Shown here one piece after another: positions 21,236-30,080 of a DNA stretch of 34,453 nucleotides. Origin of the DNA: an uncultured Bacilli bacterium. GTDB taxonomy: Bacteria > Bacillota_I > Bacilli_A > RF39 > UBA660. The notes under the pieces were generated by a model. That model saw only the letters and a list, made by a program, of their open reading frames with translations. It was not told the origin of the DNA and ran no database searches. Each line of letters starts with the position of its first letter. Positions within the stretch are counted from its first letter, which is position 1. The stretch is from positions 1 through 34,453 of the forward strand of contig CANQAK010000008.1 of NCBI GenBank assembly GCA_947589495.1, in the 5' to 3' direction. The position numbers were made by a program, and so were the translations under genes.

Positions 21236-21264
21236 ATTGTAGCACGTGCGGCACGATATGTCAA
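21236..21264 (-). promoter_or_regulatory. Promoter with operator-like palindromes in the spacer
   Basis: -35 TTGACA (21259-21264), 17-base spacer, -10 TACAAT (21236-21241) on the minus strand. The spacer is GC-rich against the AT-rich background and holds two overlapping palindromes, GCACGTGC (21242-21249) and CGTGCGGCACG (21245-21255). A bound protein here would block the polymerase. Confidence 0.75.
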
Positions 21265-21304
21265 CTACAAATTAACACAAAATAATTAAATTAAATATTT
21301 TCCC

Positions 21305-21332
21305 AAACAAAAAAAGGCTTTTTTAACCTTTT
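21305..21332 (-). terminator. Terminator of the surface-protein gene
   Basis: AAAAAGG/CCTTTTT stem with a T run on the minus strand just after the stop codon. Confidence 0.6.
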
Positions 21333-22133
21333 TTATCCCTTAATAGAACTCTTTCTTTTTAATATAACTAATCCTGCACTACCTAGAGCAATTAATCCAC
21401 AAAATAAACCTAAATTTATATCTGATGTAGGTGGATTTTCGGTTTCAGGAGGATTTTCAACTGTATCAGTTGGTTTTTCAGGTAAAGTTGTATAAATATC
21501 AACCCCATAATTAGCTTTAATATTACATGCCCATAAATATCTAACATCAGTAGCTTTATCGGCATCTGCTACTTTTAATTCTACAAAATCTGTTGTTCCC
21601 AATTCTTTTCCATAATCTAAAACAGTAAATTTTACTTTAATTTTATCATTTTCCTTTTTAAATTCCCATTTATATGTGTACACACCATCTGCATCTATTG
21701 TAGCAATAGGATTTTTACTTGCCCAACCTGCCGTTAAAATAAATTTATCTCCACTTTTTTGTGTCATTACAACTGCTTCTGTTAAATACTCTGGATCTTT
21801 ATTACTTTCTTTCTTATTTAACGCCACTGATAATTCAAATAATTCAGAATTTTGATAATTATCTAAATTAAGTCCAACATATACTTCTTCAGTTATTCCA
21901 TCACTTATTTTTTCTTTACTTGCTTTATTAAATGGTCCTACTTTCATTCCTTCATCTTCTTCTTTTTCACCTTTAAGATTAGTTATATTTGAAGATATTT
22001 TAGTTTTTGTGCCATATTCCTCACCATCTTGCCAATCTTCAAATTTCCATACTGTTAATGCTTTTACTTGTAAAAGAGTAGAAAAAAATAATGAAACACA
22101 AATTAAATTACAAATTAAAAACTTTTTTAAAAT
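21333..22133 (-). CDS. Sortase-anchored surface protein with unusual start
   Basis: The frame stays open upstream of the first ATG (21947) and encodes a signal peptide, LKKFLICNLICVSLFFSTL, then a mature part beginning near LTVWKFED. The middle is beta-rich and unknown. The C-terminus is a cell-wall sorting signal: a Pro/Glu/Thr stretch, NPPTSD, a hydrophobic segment and a basic tail LKRKSSIKG. The next gene upstream is a class B sortase, which fits an NPxTx motif. The N-terminus has no ATG, GTG or TTG. AAAGGAGT sits 7 bases before an ATT (22131-22133), so an ATT start is proposed. A single-base deletion in the A6 run would instead join an upstream ATG at about 22157. Length is 266 residues from the ATT. 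Confidence 0.7.
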   Translation of the reverse strand: MLKKFLICNLICVSLFFSTLLQVKALTVWKFEDWQDGEEYGTKTKISSNITNLKGEKEEDEGMKVGPFNKASKEKISDGITEEVYVGLNLDNYQNSELFELSVALNKKESNKDPEYLTEAVVMTQKSGDKFILTAGWASKNPIATIDADGVYTYKWEFKKENDKIKVKFTVLDYGKELGTTDFVELKVADADKATDVRYLWACNIKANYGVDIYTTLPEKPTDTVENPPETENPPTSDINLGLFCGLIALGSAGLVILKRKSSIKG

Positions 22134-22210
22134 AATAATACTCCTTTCTTTTCATTAAACTATATGTTTTAACTACTATTTTATAACAAAATATTTTGAA
22201 TACATCAATA

Positions 22211-23080
22211 TTAATTTACTTCATTATTTTGCTTTTTAATCAGTTTAGCATGTATCACAATTCTTTCACCTTGTCTATTTTTACAAGTTGATAAGGTAAG
22301 AAATTTATCATTAATATCCACCTCCGTATTAATTGGTAATATATTTCTATCTTTCATTGTATCAATCCATTTTTGTTTCTCAATGCTATTATTAAAATGA
22401 GATGTTATATAATAACTTTCACGTTCAATAGTATAAACAGAAAAAATTTGAAAAATCATACTTTCATAAAGAGTAGAAAAATATATTACATAATTATCTT
22501 TATTATTTTGCCATGACGACAATAAAACATTTCTTAACGATCCAAACATTGTTCCATCTATTCTGGCATGTCCATAAATAATTGTATTATCATCTAAATT
22601 TTTGATATTATTTCGATAATCCATAAATACCCACCCAGCACTATTTATTTTATTATCAAAAGAATGTTTTAAATAATATTCATTATCACTACTTTGAACT
22701 ACTGGATAACTAATAAGTGTATTCTTAACATAAAGGAAAGCCACAGTATCTTTATTTTTATTTAATAAAGAAGAAAAATCGGCTTGATAAAAAGGAAAAG
22801 TGACATAGTAATAATAATTACTATTTTTATTTTGAGGAGGATTTACAAGTATTCCATTTTTATCATTACTATTTAAATTTATATTTTTTTCTATTTCTTT
22901 ATTAATTTGCTTAATCTTATAATTATCATGATTCCATTTAAAAATAACATATAAAGAAACTAAAATAATACTTATACATAGTATTTCTAATAAAATTCTA
23001 AATAGTTTTTGTTTACCATTTTTATTTTTAGACTTTGCTTCTTTATCAAAGTATTCTTTAATAGTTAGATATTTTTTCAC
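22211..23080 (-). CDS. srtB: Class B sortase
   Basis: A 289-residue type II membrane protein: basic N-terminus, one hydrophobic segment (about 28-47), then the extracellular catalytic domain. The triad is complete: H171 in IIYGHARIDG, C266 in TLSTCKN and R273 in GERIVIHAKL. The spacing and the long helix between strands fit class B. It would cleave an NPxTx-type signal and attach the protein to peptidoglycan. The substrate is most likely the downstream gene at 21333-22133, which ends in NPPTSD. About 77 bases separate the two, so they may be one operon or have separate promoters. The start has GGAGTGATT upstream. Confidence 0.9.
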   Translation of the reverse strand: MKKYLTIKEYFDKEAKSKNKNGKQKLFRILLEILCISIILVSLYVIFKWNHDNYKIKQINKEIEKNINLNSNDKNGILVNPPQNKNSNYYYYVTFPFYQADFSSLLNKNKDTVAFLYVKNTLISYPVVQSSDNEYYLKHSFDNKINSAGWVFMDYRNNIKNLDDNTIIYGHARIDGTMFGSLRNVLLSSWQNNKDNYVIYFSTLYESMIFQIFSVYTIERESYYITSHFNNSIEKQKWIDTMKDRNILPINTEVDINDKFLTLSTCKNRQGERIVIHAKLIKKQNNEVN

Positions 23081-23147
23081 TTATAATCACTCCATAATAC
23101 AAAGAAAAATATTTTTTTAACAAAAATTTTCTCTCAATTTAATAGTA

Positions 23148-23176
23148 TTGACAATTATTTAAGGTTATACTATAAT
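23148..23176 (+). promoter_or_regulatory. Consensus sigma-A promoter of htpG
   Basis: Perfect TTGACA (23148-23153), 17-base spacer, perfect TATAAT (23171-23176). Confidence 0.9.
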
Positions 23177-23180
23177 CAAA

Positions 23181-23207
23181 TTAGCAGTTAAACAAATTAA
23201 GTGCTAA
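23181..23207 (+). promoter_or_regulatory. CIRCE-like HrcA operator
   Basis: Arms TTAGCAGTT (23181-23189) and AAGTGCTAA (23199-23207) around exactly 9 bases. The CIRCE consensus is TTAGCACTC-N9-GAGTGCTAA; the left arm differs at 2 positions and the right at 1. It covers the transcript start, the normal place for HrcA repression of heat-shock genes. Confidence 0.8.
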
Positions 23208-23220
23208 AGGAGAGATTTTT

Positions 23221-25041
23221 ATGAAAGAATTTAAAGCAGAATCTAAAAGATTAATGGAGTTAATGATTAATTCAATTTATACAAATAAAGAAATATTTTT
23301 AAGAGAAATTATTTCCAATGCCTCAGACGCGATTGATAAACTTCATTATAAATCTTTAACTGATAAAAATATAAAGATTAATAAAAAGGATTTTTCTATA
23401 ATAATCACCGCTAATAAAAAGAATAGAACTTTAAAAATATCTGATAACGGAATTGGTATGACTAAAGAAGAGTTAGAAACCAATTTAGGAACTATTGCTA
23501 AAAGTGGTTCTTTCGATTTTAAAGAACAAAATAAGAAAAAAGAAAACATTGATATTATTGGTCAATTTGGAGTAGGATTTTATTCAGCTTTTATGGTAGC
23601 TAATAAAGTAGAGGTAATTTCCAAAGCTTATGGTGAAGAAGAAGCACATTCTTGGACATCTTCTGGTATTGAAGGATATACAATTAAAAAATGTAACAAA
23701 GATAACTATGGAACTGATATAATATTAACTATTAAAGATGATGATGAATATAATCGTTACTTAGAAGATTATGAATTAAAAAATTTAATAAAAAAATATT
23801 CAGATTATATAACTTATCCAATAAAAATGGAAAATGGAACTGATAAAGATACAAAAATGGAAACGATTAATAGTTTAGTACCATTATGGCGAAGAAATAA
23901 AAAAGATATTAGTGATGAAGAATATGATACATTTTATTCTGATAAGTTTTTTGATTATGAAAAACCTCTAAGTCATATTCATATTAAAGCTGAAGGTACT
24001 ATTGAATATAATTCTTTAATATATATTCCATCTCATGCTAGTTTTGATTATTATTCTAAAGATTATGAAAAGGGATTACAATTATATTCTAACGGTGTCT
24101 TAATAATGGAAAAATGTGCCGATTTATTACCTGATTATTTTAGTTTTGTAAAAGGTGTTGTTGATTCTTCAGATTTATCACTTAATATTTCTAGGGAAAT
24201 GTTGCAACAAAATAGAATGTTAAAAACTATAGCTAATAATATTCAAAAACATATTAAAAATGAATTAATTAGTATGCAAAAAGAAAAAAGAGAGGATTAT
24301 TTAAAATTTTGGGAAGCATTTGGATTACAAATAAAAGCTGGAATATATAATAGCTATGGAATGGATAAAGATGAACTTCAAGATTTATTAATGTTTTATT
24401 CTTCTAAAGAAGATAAATTAGTTACATTAAAAGAATATATAGACAATAACAAAAATGAAAAAGATATTTATTATGCCTGTGGAACTTCAATTGATCAAAT
24501 TAAAACTTTACCACAAGTAGAGTCAATGATTCTTAAAGATAAAGATATTCTTTTATGTCCTAATTATTTAGATGAATTTGTTTTTAAAGTAATGATGAAA
24601 TATGACGAAAAGAATTTTAAAAATGTTTGTTCAGATAATATAGATAATGAAGAAGAAAAAGAAGAACTTAATAATTTAAATGAATCATCTAAAGATTTAT
24701 TAACATTAATGAAAAATGAAATTGATGTTAAAGAAGTTAAATTTACAAGTAGATTAAAAAATCATCCAGTATGTTTATCTACTGTTGGTGAAATATCTGT
24801 TGAGATGGAAAAAGTAATGAACGCAATGCCAACTAATGAACAAATAAATGCTCAAAAAGTATTAGAAATTAATTTCAATCATCCAATAGCTAAAAAACTT
24901 CAAGATTTATATAAAAATGATAAAGAAGAATTAAAAAAATATAGCAAAGTATTATATGCTCAAGCTCGTTTAATTGAAGGATTAAATATTGAAAATCCAA
25001 CAGAAATAACTAATTTAATTTGTGATATACTAGTAAAATAA
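23221..25041 (+). CDS. htpG: HtpG (bacterial Hsp90) molecular chaperone
   Basis: A 606-residue ATP-dependent chaperone. The N-terminal GHKL ATPase domain shows REIISNASDAIDKL, DNGIGMTKEEL, GTIAKSG and GQFGVGFYSAFMV, which bind ATP. The middle domain carries the expected NISREMLQQNR with the catalytic Arg. The C-terminal dimerisation part is present and the length fits the family. It acts in the cytosol on folding and stress-damaged clients. It is alone in its unit, with a consensus promoter, a CIRCE-like operator at the start point and a terminator, so heat-shock control by HrcA is likely. AAAGGAGAG precedes the ATG. Confidence 0.97.
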   Translation: MKEFKAESKRLMELMINSIYTNKEIFLREIISNASDAIDKLHYKSLTDKNIKINKKDFSIIITANKKNRTLKISDNGIGMTKEELETNLGTIAKSGSFDFKEQNKKKENIDIIGQFGVGFYSAFMVANKVEVISKAYGEEEAHSWTSSGIEGYTIKKCNKDNYGTDIILTIKDDDEYNRYLEDYELKNLIKKYSDYITYPIKMENGTDKDTKMETINSLVPLWRRNKKDISDEEYDTFYSDKFFDYEKPLSHIHIKAEGTIEYNSLIYIPSHASFDYYSKDYEKGLQLYSNGVLIMEKCADLLPDYFSFVKGVVDSSDLSLNISREMLQQNRMLKTIANNIQKHIKNELISMQKEKREDYLKFWEAFGLQIKAGIYNSYGMDKDELQDLLMFYSSKEDKLVTLKEYIDNNKNEKDIYYACGTSIDQIKTLPQVESMILKDKDILLCPNYLDEFVFKVMMKYDEKNFKNVCSDNIDNEEEKEELNNLNESSKDLLTLMKNEIDVKEVKFTSRLKNHPVCLSTVGEISVEMEKVMNAMPTNEQINAQKVLEINFNHPIAKKLQDLYKNDKEELKKYSKVLYAQARLIEGLNIENPTEITNLICDILVK

Positions 25042-25046
25042 AAAAT

Positions 25047-25085
25047 AAAGTAGACAATTTCATAAAAGATATGTCTACTTTTTTT
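25047..25085. terminator. Terminator between htpG and the lipoprotein gene
   Basis: Ten-pair stem AAAGTAGACA/TGTCTACTTT with T runs on the plus strand and a shorter one on the minus strand; it serves both converging genes. Confidence 0.8.
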
Positions 25086-25091
25086 AACTAT

Positions 25092-26012
25092 TTAATTATT
25101 ATTTTTAAAATTTTCATACCAACTGCTTAATTTATCTTTAGCATTATTAAATAATGAACTTCCTACCTTACCAACAATAGAAACTGCATTCTTTGTATAA
25201 AAAATAAATTCATCTTTATCATCTATTATTTCTTGATAGTATTCTTCTCCTAATTTTTCTTTAGCAAAATTTTTAATATTATTAGCACCATTTTTAATTA
25301 CTTCACTCGCTTTAGCAAAAGCTTTGCTTGTTTTATCACTAATTGTTTCTTTATAATCAGGAATATGTTTTTCTATTTTATTATCTATTTTATTTATTAG
25401 TTCTAAAACTTTTTGTTTACCATTATTAGTTAATTCATCAAATGTAATACCATTTATTTCTCCATCATAAAATACAAAATCGACAAGAGTAATAAAAACC
25501 CCTTTAGCTTTATTCTTAACATCCTCAGTTGTACCTTCTTTAAGTAAATTATCAACATTATTATCAATATCTTCAATTGTATTTATAACAACTTTATCTT
25601 CATTTGAGTAAGTAATATTATTACTACTATTATCATTTTCTACATTATTTGAATTGCTATTATCTGGTATTATTGAATCATTTTTATTATAATTATCAGA
25701 AGGTTCATTATTATTTTTATTTTCATTATTATTACTGTTTATTTTATCACTAGCTATATTATTTGAACTTTGGTTAGTATTACTATTTTGTTTTGTTTCT
25801 TTATTTTGATTTTTATTAACTTCATTATTACTTATTTTACTATCCTCTTTAGTGTTATTATTATTTTCTTCACTATTTATGTCATCTTTATTAACATAAC
25901 TTTCAGTTTCTACAGTATTTTTCGCATCTTCTGTAACTTTAATTGTATTCTTTTCTTTTCCACAACCTGTTAAAAATAATAACATTAAAATAACTATTAA
26001 AATTTTTTTCAT
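25092..26012 (-). CDS. Asn-rich lipoprotein, unknown function
   Basis: From the ATG at 26010-26012, 306 residues. The signal peptide ends in the lipobox LTGC, so it should be a membrane-anchored lipoprotein. A long low-complexity linker of Asn, Ser, Lys and Glu (about residues 25-140) could span the wall. The C-terminal domain (about 150-305) is helical, with VFITLVDFVFYDGEINGITFDEL and several amphipathic helices rich in Lys and Asp. I see no known enzyme motif. Two other in-frame starts lie 2 and 3 codons upstream; the chosen one has GTGAT before it. It is a single-gene unit ending at a shared terminator. Confidence 0.8.
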   Translation of the reverse strand: MKKILIVILMLLFLTGCGKEKNTIKVTEDAKNTVETESYVNKDDINSEENNNNTKEDSKISNNEVNKNQNKETKQNSNTNQSSNNIASDKINSNNNENKNNNEPSDNYNKNDSIIPDNSNSNNVENDNSSNNITYSNEDKVVINTIEDIDNNVDNLLKEGTTEDVKNKAKGVFITLVDFVFYDGEINGITFDELTNNGKQKVLELINKIDNKIEKHIPDYKETISDKTSKAFAKASEVIKNGANNIKNFAKEKLGEEYYQEIIDDKDEFIFYTKNAVSIVGKVGSSLFNNAKDKLSSWYENFKNNN

Positions 26013-26082
26013 AAACATCACGCTATATATATTATCATAAACTTTAAAAATTGTTAATTATATTTTAATTATATTTATTTAG

Positions 26083-26757
26083 TTATAGATCTTTATTTTT
26101 AAAAATAGCATATGAAATTATATATGAAATACTATATAACAAAATATTTAAAATTAAACAAATTATTAATGAATTATCATAAAGCATTTTTAAATTAATT
26201 TTTATAAATATTTCTGGAAATATAATAAAAGGAATAAATACTAAAAAACCTATAAACAAAAATATAATAATAGGAACAATAACTGCTTGCATTCTTCCTT
26301 TTTCAACACCCCATTTATAGATACATGGAATATCACAACACATTAAAAATGATGTACTAGTAAACGCTATTAAACTTATTTTAATTGAATCACTTAAATC
26401 AGGAATATTTTTTGTTATTATAACTGTTATTAAAATACTTATTAAAAAACCAAATATTAAAGAAGTTAAAGAATTTAATAATGAAAATAAATATTTAGAT
26501 CTTACTAAGTCTTTTCTACTTACCGGTAAACTTAATAAATATTTTTCACTTTCTGACATTTCGTCATACGAAAAAGTTGATATACCATTCATACCAAAAA
26601 ATATTAAAAATAGAATTGTTCCCGATGCTACCATATTATTTAGTGTAGAAGCAAGACCAATTAGAAAAATAAAAACAAGAATACTAAAAATAATATTTTT
26701 TTTATAACTTTTAAATACATATAAATCTTTTAACATTAAACCAAATAGTGTATTCAT
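26083..26757 (-). CDS. ABC-2-type transporter permease subunit
   Basis: A 224-residue membrane protein with about six hydrophobic helices and the conserved block FSYDEMSESEKYLLSLPVSRKDLVRSKYL typical of this permease family. Its start overlaps the stop of the ATPase gene by 4 bases (ATGA), so the two form one exporter. The cargo is unknown; relatives handle antimicrobial peptides or membrane stress. A dedicated GntR regulator, common in such clusters, is missing here. Confidence 0.9.
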   Translation of the reverse strand: MNTLFGLMLKDLYVFKSYKKNIIFSILVFIFLIGLASTLNNMVASGTILFLIFFGMNGISTFSYDEMSESEKYLLSLPVSRKDLVRSKYLFSLLNSLTSLIFGFLISILITVIITKNIPDLSDSIKISLIAFTSTSFLMCCDIPCIYKWGVEKGRMQAVIVPIIIFLFIGFLVFIPFIIFPEIFIKINLKMLYDNSLIICLILNILLYSISYIISYAIFKNKDL

Positions 26758-27614
26758 ACTTTAACCCCTTTTATAAACATTAACATTACTTCTTCAATAC
26801 TAGCACTTTTTATTTCACTAGTAGGATATTTCTTTTTAAATTCTTTTTTATTTGTAGTAAATAATAAATAGGCATTTTTATACTTTAAATATCTTTCATA
26901 ATCTTTAATATCATATTTATTGAAATCTTCTGGTAAACATTCTAATATTCCAAAATCTTCTTTAAATTCTTTTTTAGTAATATTAAGTAAAATTTTACCA
27001 TCATTAATAAAAATTATTTCATCAGCAATATAATCTAAATCTGTAGTAATATGACTAGAAATAAAAATAGAATTTTCACCATTTTTAACATAATCATTAA
27101 ATATATCTAAAATTTCATATCGAAATACAGGATCAAGACCATTGGTCGGTTCATCTAATATTAATAATTTAGATTTATGAGATATTGCACATATAATTTT
27201 TATTTTCATTTTCATTCCACTAGAAAAATCTTTTAATACTTTATCTTTAGGAATTTTAAATTTTTTAATATATTTATAAAATAACTTTTCATCCCAAGTA
27301 CTATAAAAATTTTTCATTAATTCATTAATATCATCAATATTTAATACATGAGTAAAAAAACTATCATCAAGTACTACTCCTATATTTTCTTTATCTAATT
27401 TTGTTAATTTTTTATTATTTTTACCAAAAATTTTTACTACTCCATTATCTACTTTAATTAAATCTAATATTGCTTTAATTGTCGTTGTTTTTCCACTTCC
27501 ATTTACCCCTACAAAACCTAAAATTTTTCCTTTTGGTAATAAAATATTAACATTATTTAATTTAAAATCTTGATATTTTTTAGTTAATTTTTCTACTTCT
27601 AAATTGTATTCCAT
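26754..27614 (-). CDS. ABC transporter ATP-binding protein
   Basis: From the ATG at 27612-27614, 286 residues. Complete nucleotide-binding domain with Walker A GVNGSGKTTT, signature DFSSGMKMKI, Walker B LLILDEPTNG and the H-loop ISSHITTD. About 75 C-terminal residues follow the domain, as in exporters of this group. The GGTGAT site decides the start; the GTG three codons upstream overlaps it. Pairs with the permease at 26083-26757. The TGA stop inside ATGA is direct evidence that UGA is not a sense codon here. Confidence 0.95.
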   Translation of the reverse strand: MEYNLEVEKLTKKYQDFKLNNVNILLPKGKILGFVGVNGSGKTTTIKAILDLIKVDNGVVKIFGKNNKKLTKLDKENIGVVLDDSFFTHVLNIDDINELMKNFYSTWDEKLFYKYIKKFKIPKDKVLKDFSSGMKMKIKIICAISHKSKLLILDEPTNGLDPVFRYEILDIFNDYVKNGENSIFISSHITTDLDYIADEIIFINDGKILLNITKKEFKEDFGILECLPEDFNKYDIKDYERYLKYKNAYLLFTTNKKEFKKKYPTSEIKSASIEEVMLMFIKGVKV

Positions 27615-27628
27615 TAAAATCACCCAAT

Positions 27629-27835
27629 TTATTTTTTATTTAAATAATAATAATCATCTTCATCTAAATCGACACCATCAGAATCTTCAAAATTATGAAC
27701 ATCGTAATTTCCTTTTCGAACTTCTTCTTTTTCATATTCATCTAAATTATTCCATTCTATTTCTTTTTCAAGTCTTTCATTCTTTTTATTTTTATTATCA
27801 TCATCATTAAAACTAAAAATATTAAAAAAACCCAT
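27629..27835 (-). CDS. Small acidic 68-residue protein
   Basis: Begins MGFFNIFSFNDDDNKNKK. Asp and Glu make up about 30 percent of the residues, with clusters such as DSDGVDLDEDDYYYL, and there is no membrane segment. It starts 9 bases after the nuclease stop codon with GTAGGTGAT upstream, so it is co-translated with the nuclease. An acidic partner of a nuclease could be an inhibitor or DNA mimic, but the nuclease is predicted to act outside the cell, which weakens this idea. No family recognised. Confidence 0.65.
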   Translation of the reverse strand: MGFFNIFSFNDDDNKNKKNERLEKEIEWNNLDEYEKEEVRKGNYDVHNFEDSDGVDLDEDDYYYLNKK

Positions 27836-27844
27836 TTAAATCAC

Positions 27845-28648
27845 CTACTCACTAAGGGAACTTGTCCCATCTAAATAATTAATATTAATCCCTGGTTGAT
27901 TATTATAAACAAAAACATTAAATTCTATACCTTCTCCACTATCTTCAATAGAATATGCTTCAATTAAAGTTCCACTAGCAACTAAATTTTCTCCTTCAAA
28001 AATTGGTGTAACCCTATATAGCACATGATTTTTAGTTTCTCTAATATACTCAGCCACACTATTTTCAAAAGGCAACATTCCATACATATTCATATTTCTA
28101 GTACATGTTATTAAATTATTTTTATTATTATTTTCTCCTGTCAATTGATATCCTATTAAATGACAACGATTGTATAAATATTTCCCACTTACATTTTCAT
28201 ATTCTTTTTGAATGTATCCAGTAGGAACAATAGTAAGTTGTTTTCTTGGTTCTGTTGGCATAATATCTATACCCACATTTGCATAAGCTACGCCACATCT
28301 ACCAAGACTATCTAATTCACTATAACTTTCAAATGATTCAGTAGTATATTCACTTGTTTTAAAATAGGGAATATTATGATTTACTTCAATATAATAACTT
28401 CCATTATAATCCGGAATATCTTCTAAAGAAAAAGTTTCATTATTATCATTTTCAACTATATTATCTTGAGGTTCATTATTTTCTATAACTTCATTTATAT
28501 TTTCATTTGTTTCTTCTAATTTATTATTATTATTAACTTTAATACTTAAATATATTAAATAAAATATTACAATAATTAAAAATATTATTAACAACATGAT
28601 TAATAAACTATATACCCATGTTTTATTATAATTTTTTTCTTTGTTCAT
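27845..28648 (-). CDS. Membrane-anchored DNA/RNA non-specific endonuclease
   Basis: A 267-residue protein. A hydrophobic segment (about 11-35) without lipobox anchors it; an acidic Asn-rich linker follows (40-75). The catalytic part resembles the EndA/Sda1-type beta-beta-alpha-metal nucleases. It has NRCHLIGYQL with the catalytic His (H163) in place of the classic DRGH, and NNLITCTRNMN with the metal-binding Asn. It would degrade extracellular DNA for feeding, DNA uptake or trap escape. The ribosome site GAGGTT precedes the ATG. The next gene is a small acidic protein. Confidence 0.88.
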   Translation of the reverse strand: MNKEKNYNKTWVYSLLIMLLIIFLIIVIFYLIYLSIKVNNNNKLEETNENINEVIENNEPQDNIVENDNNETFSLEDIPDYNGSYYIEVNHNIPYFKTSEYTTESFESYSELDSLGRCGVAYANVGIDIMPTEPRKQLTIVPTGYIQKEYENVSGKYLYNRCHLIGYQLTGENNNKNNLITCTRNMNMYGMLPFENSVAEYIRETKNHVLYRVTPIFEGENLVASGTLIEAYSIEDSGEGIEFNVFVYNNQPGININYLDGTSSLSE

Positions 28649-28712
28649 AATAACCTCTTATTTTCTTATAATGATATTTTATCATATTTTTGTAAAACAT
28701 GGAATTTATTAT

Positions 28713-28745
28713 CAAAAAAAATATGAAACCATTTATTTCATATTT
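28713..28745 (-). terminator. Terminator of the 159-residue membrane protein gene
   Basis: Ten-pair stem AAATATGAAA/TTTCATATTT with a 7-base loop and T run on the minus strand; the gene's stop codon lies in the stem-loop. Confidence 0.8.
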
Positions 28746-29212
28746 CTATACTTATTATTAAAGATTCTTATTGATACTACAAATGTACATATAATTGTAA
28801 TTGTATAAATTATTAAAAAGATAAGATTCCATAATGTATTAATTAAACTATTTGTTGATAATATTTCAATATAATCAAAACCAATATCTCTTACTAAATT
28901 GAATGGTACTTTAATTAATATTAATAAAACCACTATATAAAGTATTTCTATTACCATTTTCTTTTTAGTTGCTTTTTCTTTACTTTTAAATAAATATATT
29001 AATTCATTAATTGCAGAAGTTAAATTATTAATTATTCCTCTATTTAATTTTGAATAATCAATTCCTCTTTCTAAATATATTTGCTTAGCTAATTCTGTAA
29101 TATTTACATTATTATCTACTTTATTAGCATATTCACTTAATATTTTATTTCTTTCATCTTCTACAAAAAAACTTAATTCTTGACTTAATTTTTTTAATTT
29201 ATCTTCATTCAT
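28733..29212 (-). CDS. Unknown membrane protein, 159 residues
   Basis: A soluble, charged N-terminal region of about 80 residues with helical pattern is followed by two hydrophobic segments (about 87-104 and 128-150) and a short basic tail. No catalytic motif and no family recognised. It lies between the mechanosensitive channel and the nuclease genes and is closed by its own terminator. Confidence 0.7.
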   Translation of the reverse strand: MNEDKLKKLSQELSFFVEDERNKILSEYANKVDNNVNITELAKQIYLERGIDYSKLNRGIINNLTSAINELIYLFKSKEKATKKKMVIEILYIVVLLILIKVPFNLVRDIGFDYIEILSTNSLINTLWNLIFLIIYTITIICTFVVSIRIFNNKYRNMK

Positions 29213-29274
29213 AATATCATCCTTATATTAAAATTATATCAAAAATTTATTCTTTATACAAATAGTAATATATA

Positions 29275-30078
29275 CTATTTCTTATTTATTTCTAAATAAT
29301 CAGCTGGTACTTCAATATTATTTTTATCATACTCTTCTTTTAAACATTTCATAAATTCTCTATTAACACTAAAATGATGATCAGCTTTACAATTAATTTG
29401 TACTTTATATATATAATTATTACTATTTAATTTTTCAATTCCTAATAAAAGTATATTACCTTTTACTTCTGACATCTTTTCAACTTTTTTAGCTACATTA
29501 TTTAAGATTTCTTCTAATGTAAGAAGAGATACTTTTTTACTAACAGGAATTTCTAAAAATAAGATTGTATCATACATACTATGATTTATTACACTTGTTA
29601 TTGAACTATTATTTATAATCATAACTTCTCCATTATAAGATTTTATTTTGGTTGTTTGAAGACCTAATTCAATAACTTCTCCTCTAAAACCATTAATTGT
29701 AACAATATCTCCTTGCATATAATGATTATCAAAAATAATAGCTATTCCACTAAGAAAATTTCTTACTGTATCTTGAAAAGCTAAACCAATAATTGCTCCT
29801 GCTACTCCTAAAGATGCAATTATACTTGTTGTTTTTATTCCATAAACTTCTAATACTGCTAATATAAGAATAATAGCAATAATATATTTAATAACACTCT
29901 TGATTAAATTAACAATAGTGTTCTCTCTTTTTAAATGTAAATCACTTTTTTTATTTGTAACTTTGTTAAAAACTAAAGCCTTTTCAACAATTTTACATAA
30001 AAATTTATATATTAAAACTGCAATTAATAAGTAAATAATAGGTAAATAAACTTTAGGAATTAGTATTTTTTTTAACAT
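29275..30078 (-). CDS. Small-conductance mechanosensitive channel, MscS family
   Basis: A 267-residue protein. Two to three N-terminal membrane helices lead to the pore helix with AGAIIGLAFQDTVRNFLSGIAI, and then the cytosolic beta domain with GDIVTINGFRGEVIELGLQTTKI. These are the hallmark MscS segments. It opens on membrane tension to release solutes during osmotic downshock. The start is 2 bases after the stop of the HdeD-like gene, so both are one operon. Confidence 0.95.
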   Translation of the reverse strand: MLKKILIPKVYLPIIYLLIAVLIYKFLCKIVEKALVFNKVTNKKSDLHLKRENTIVNLIKSVIKYIIAIILILAVLEVYGIKTTSIIASLGVAGAIIGLAFQDTVRNFLSGIAIIFDNHYMQGDIVTINGFRGEVIELGLQTTKIKSYNGEVMIINNSSITSVINHSMYDTILFLEIPVSKKVSLLTLEEILNNVAKKVEKMSEVKGNILLLGIEKLNSNNYIYKVQINCKADHHFSVNREFMKCLKEEYDKNNIEVPADYLEINKK

Positions 30079-30080
30079 AT

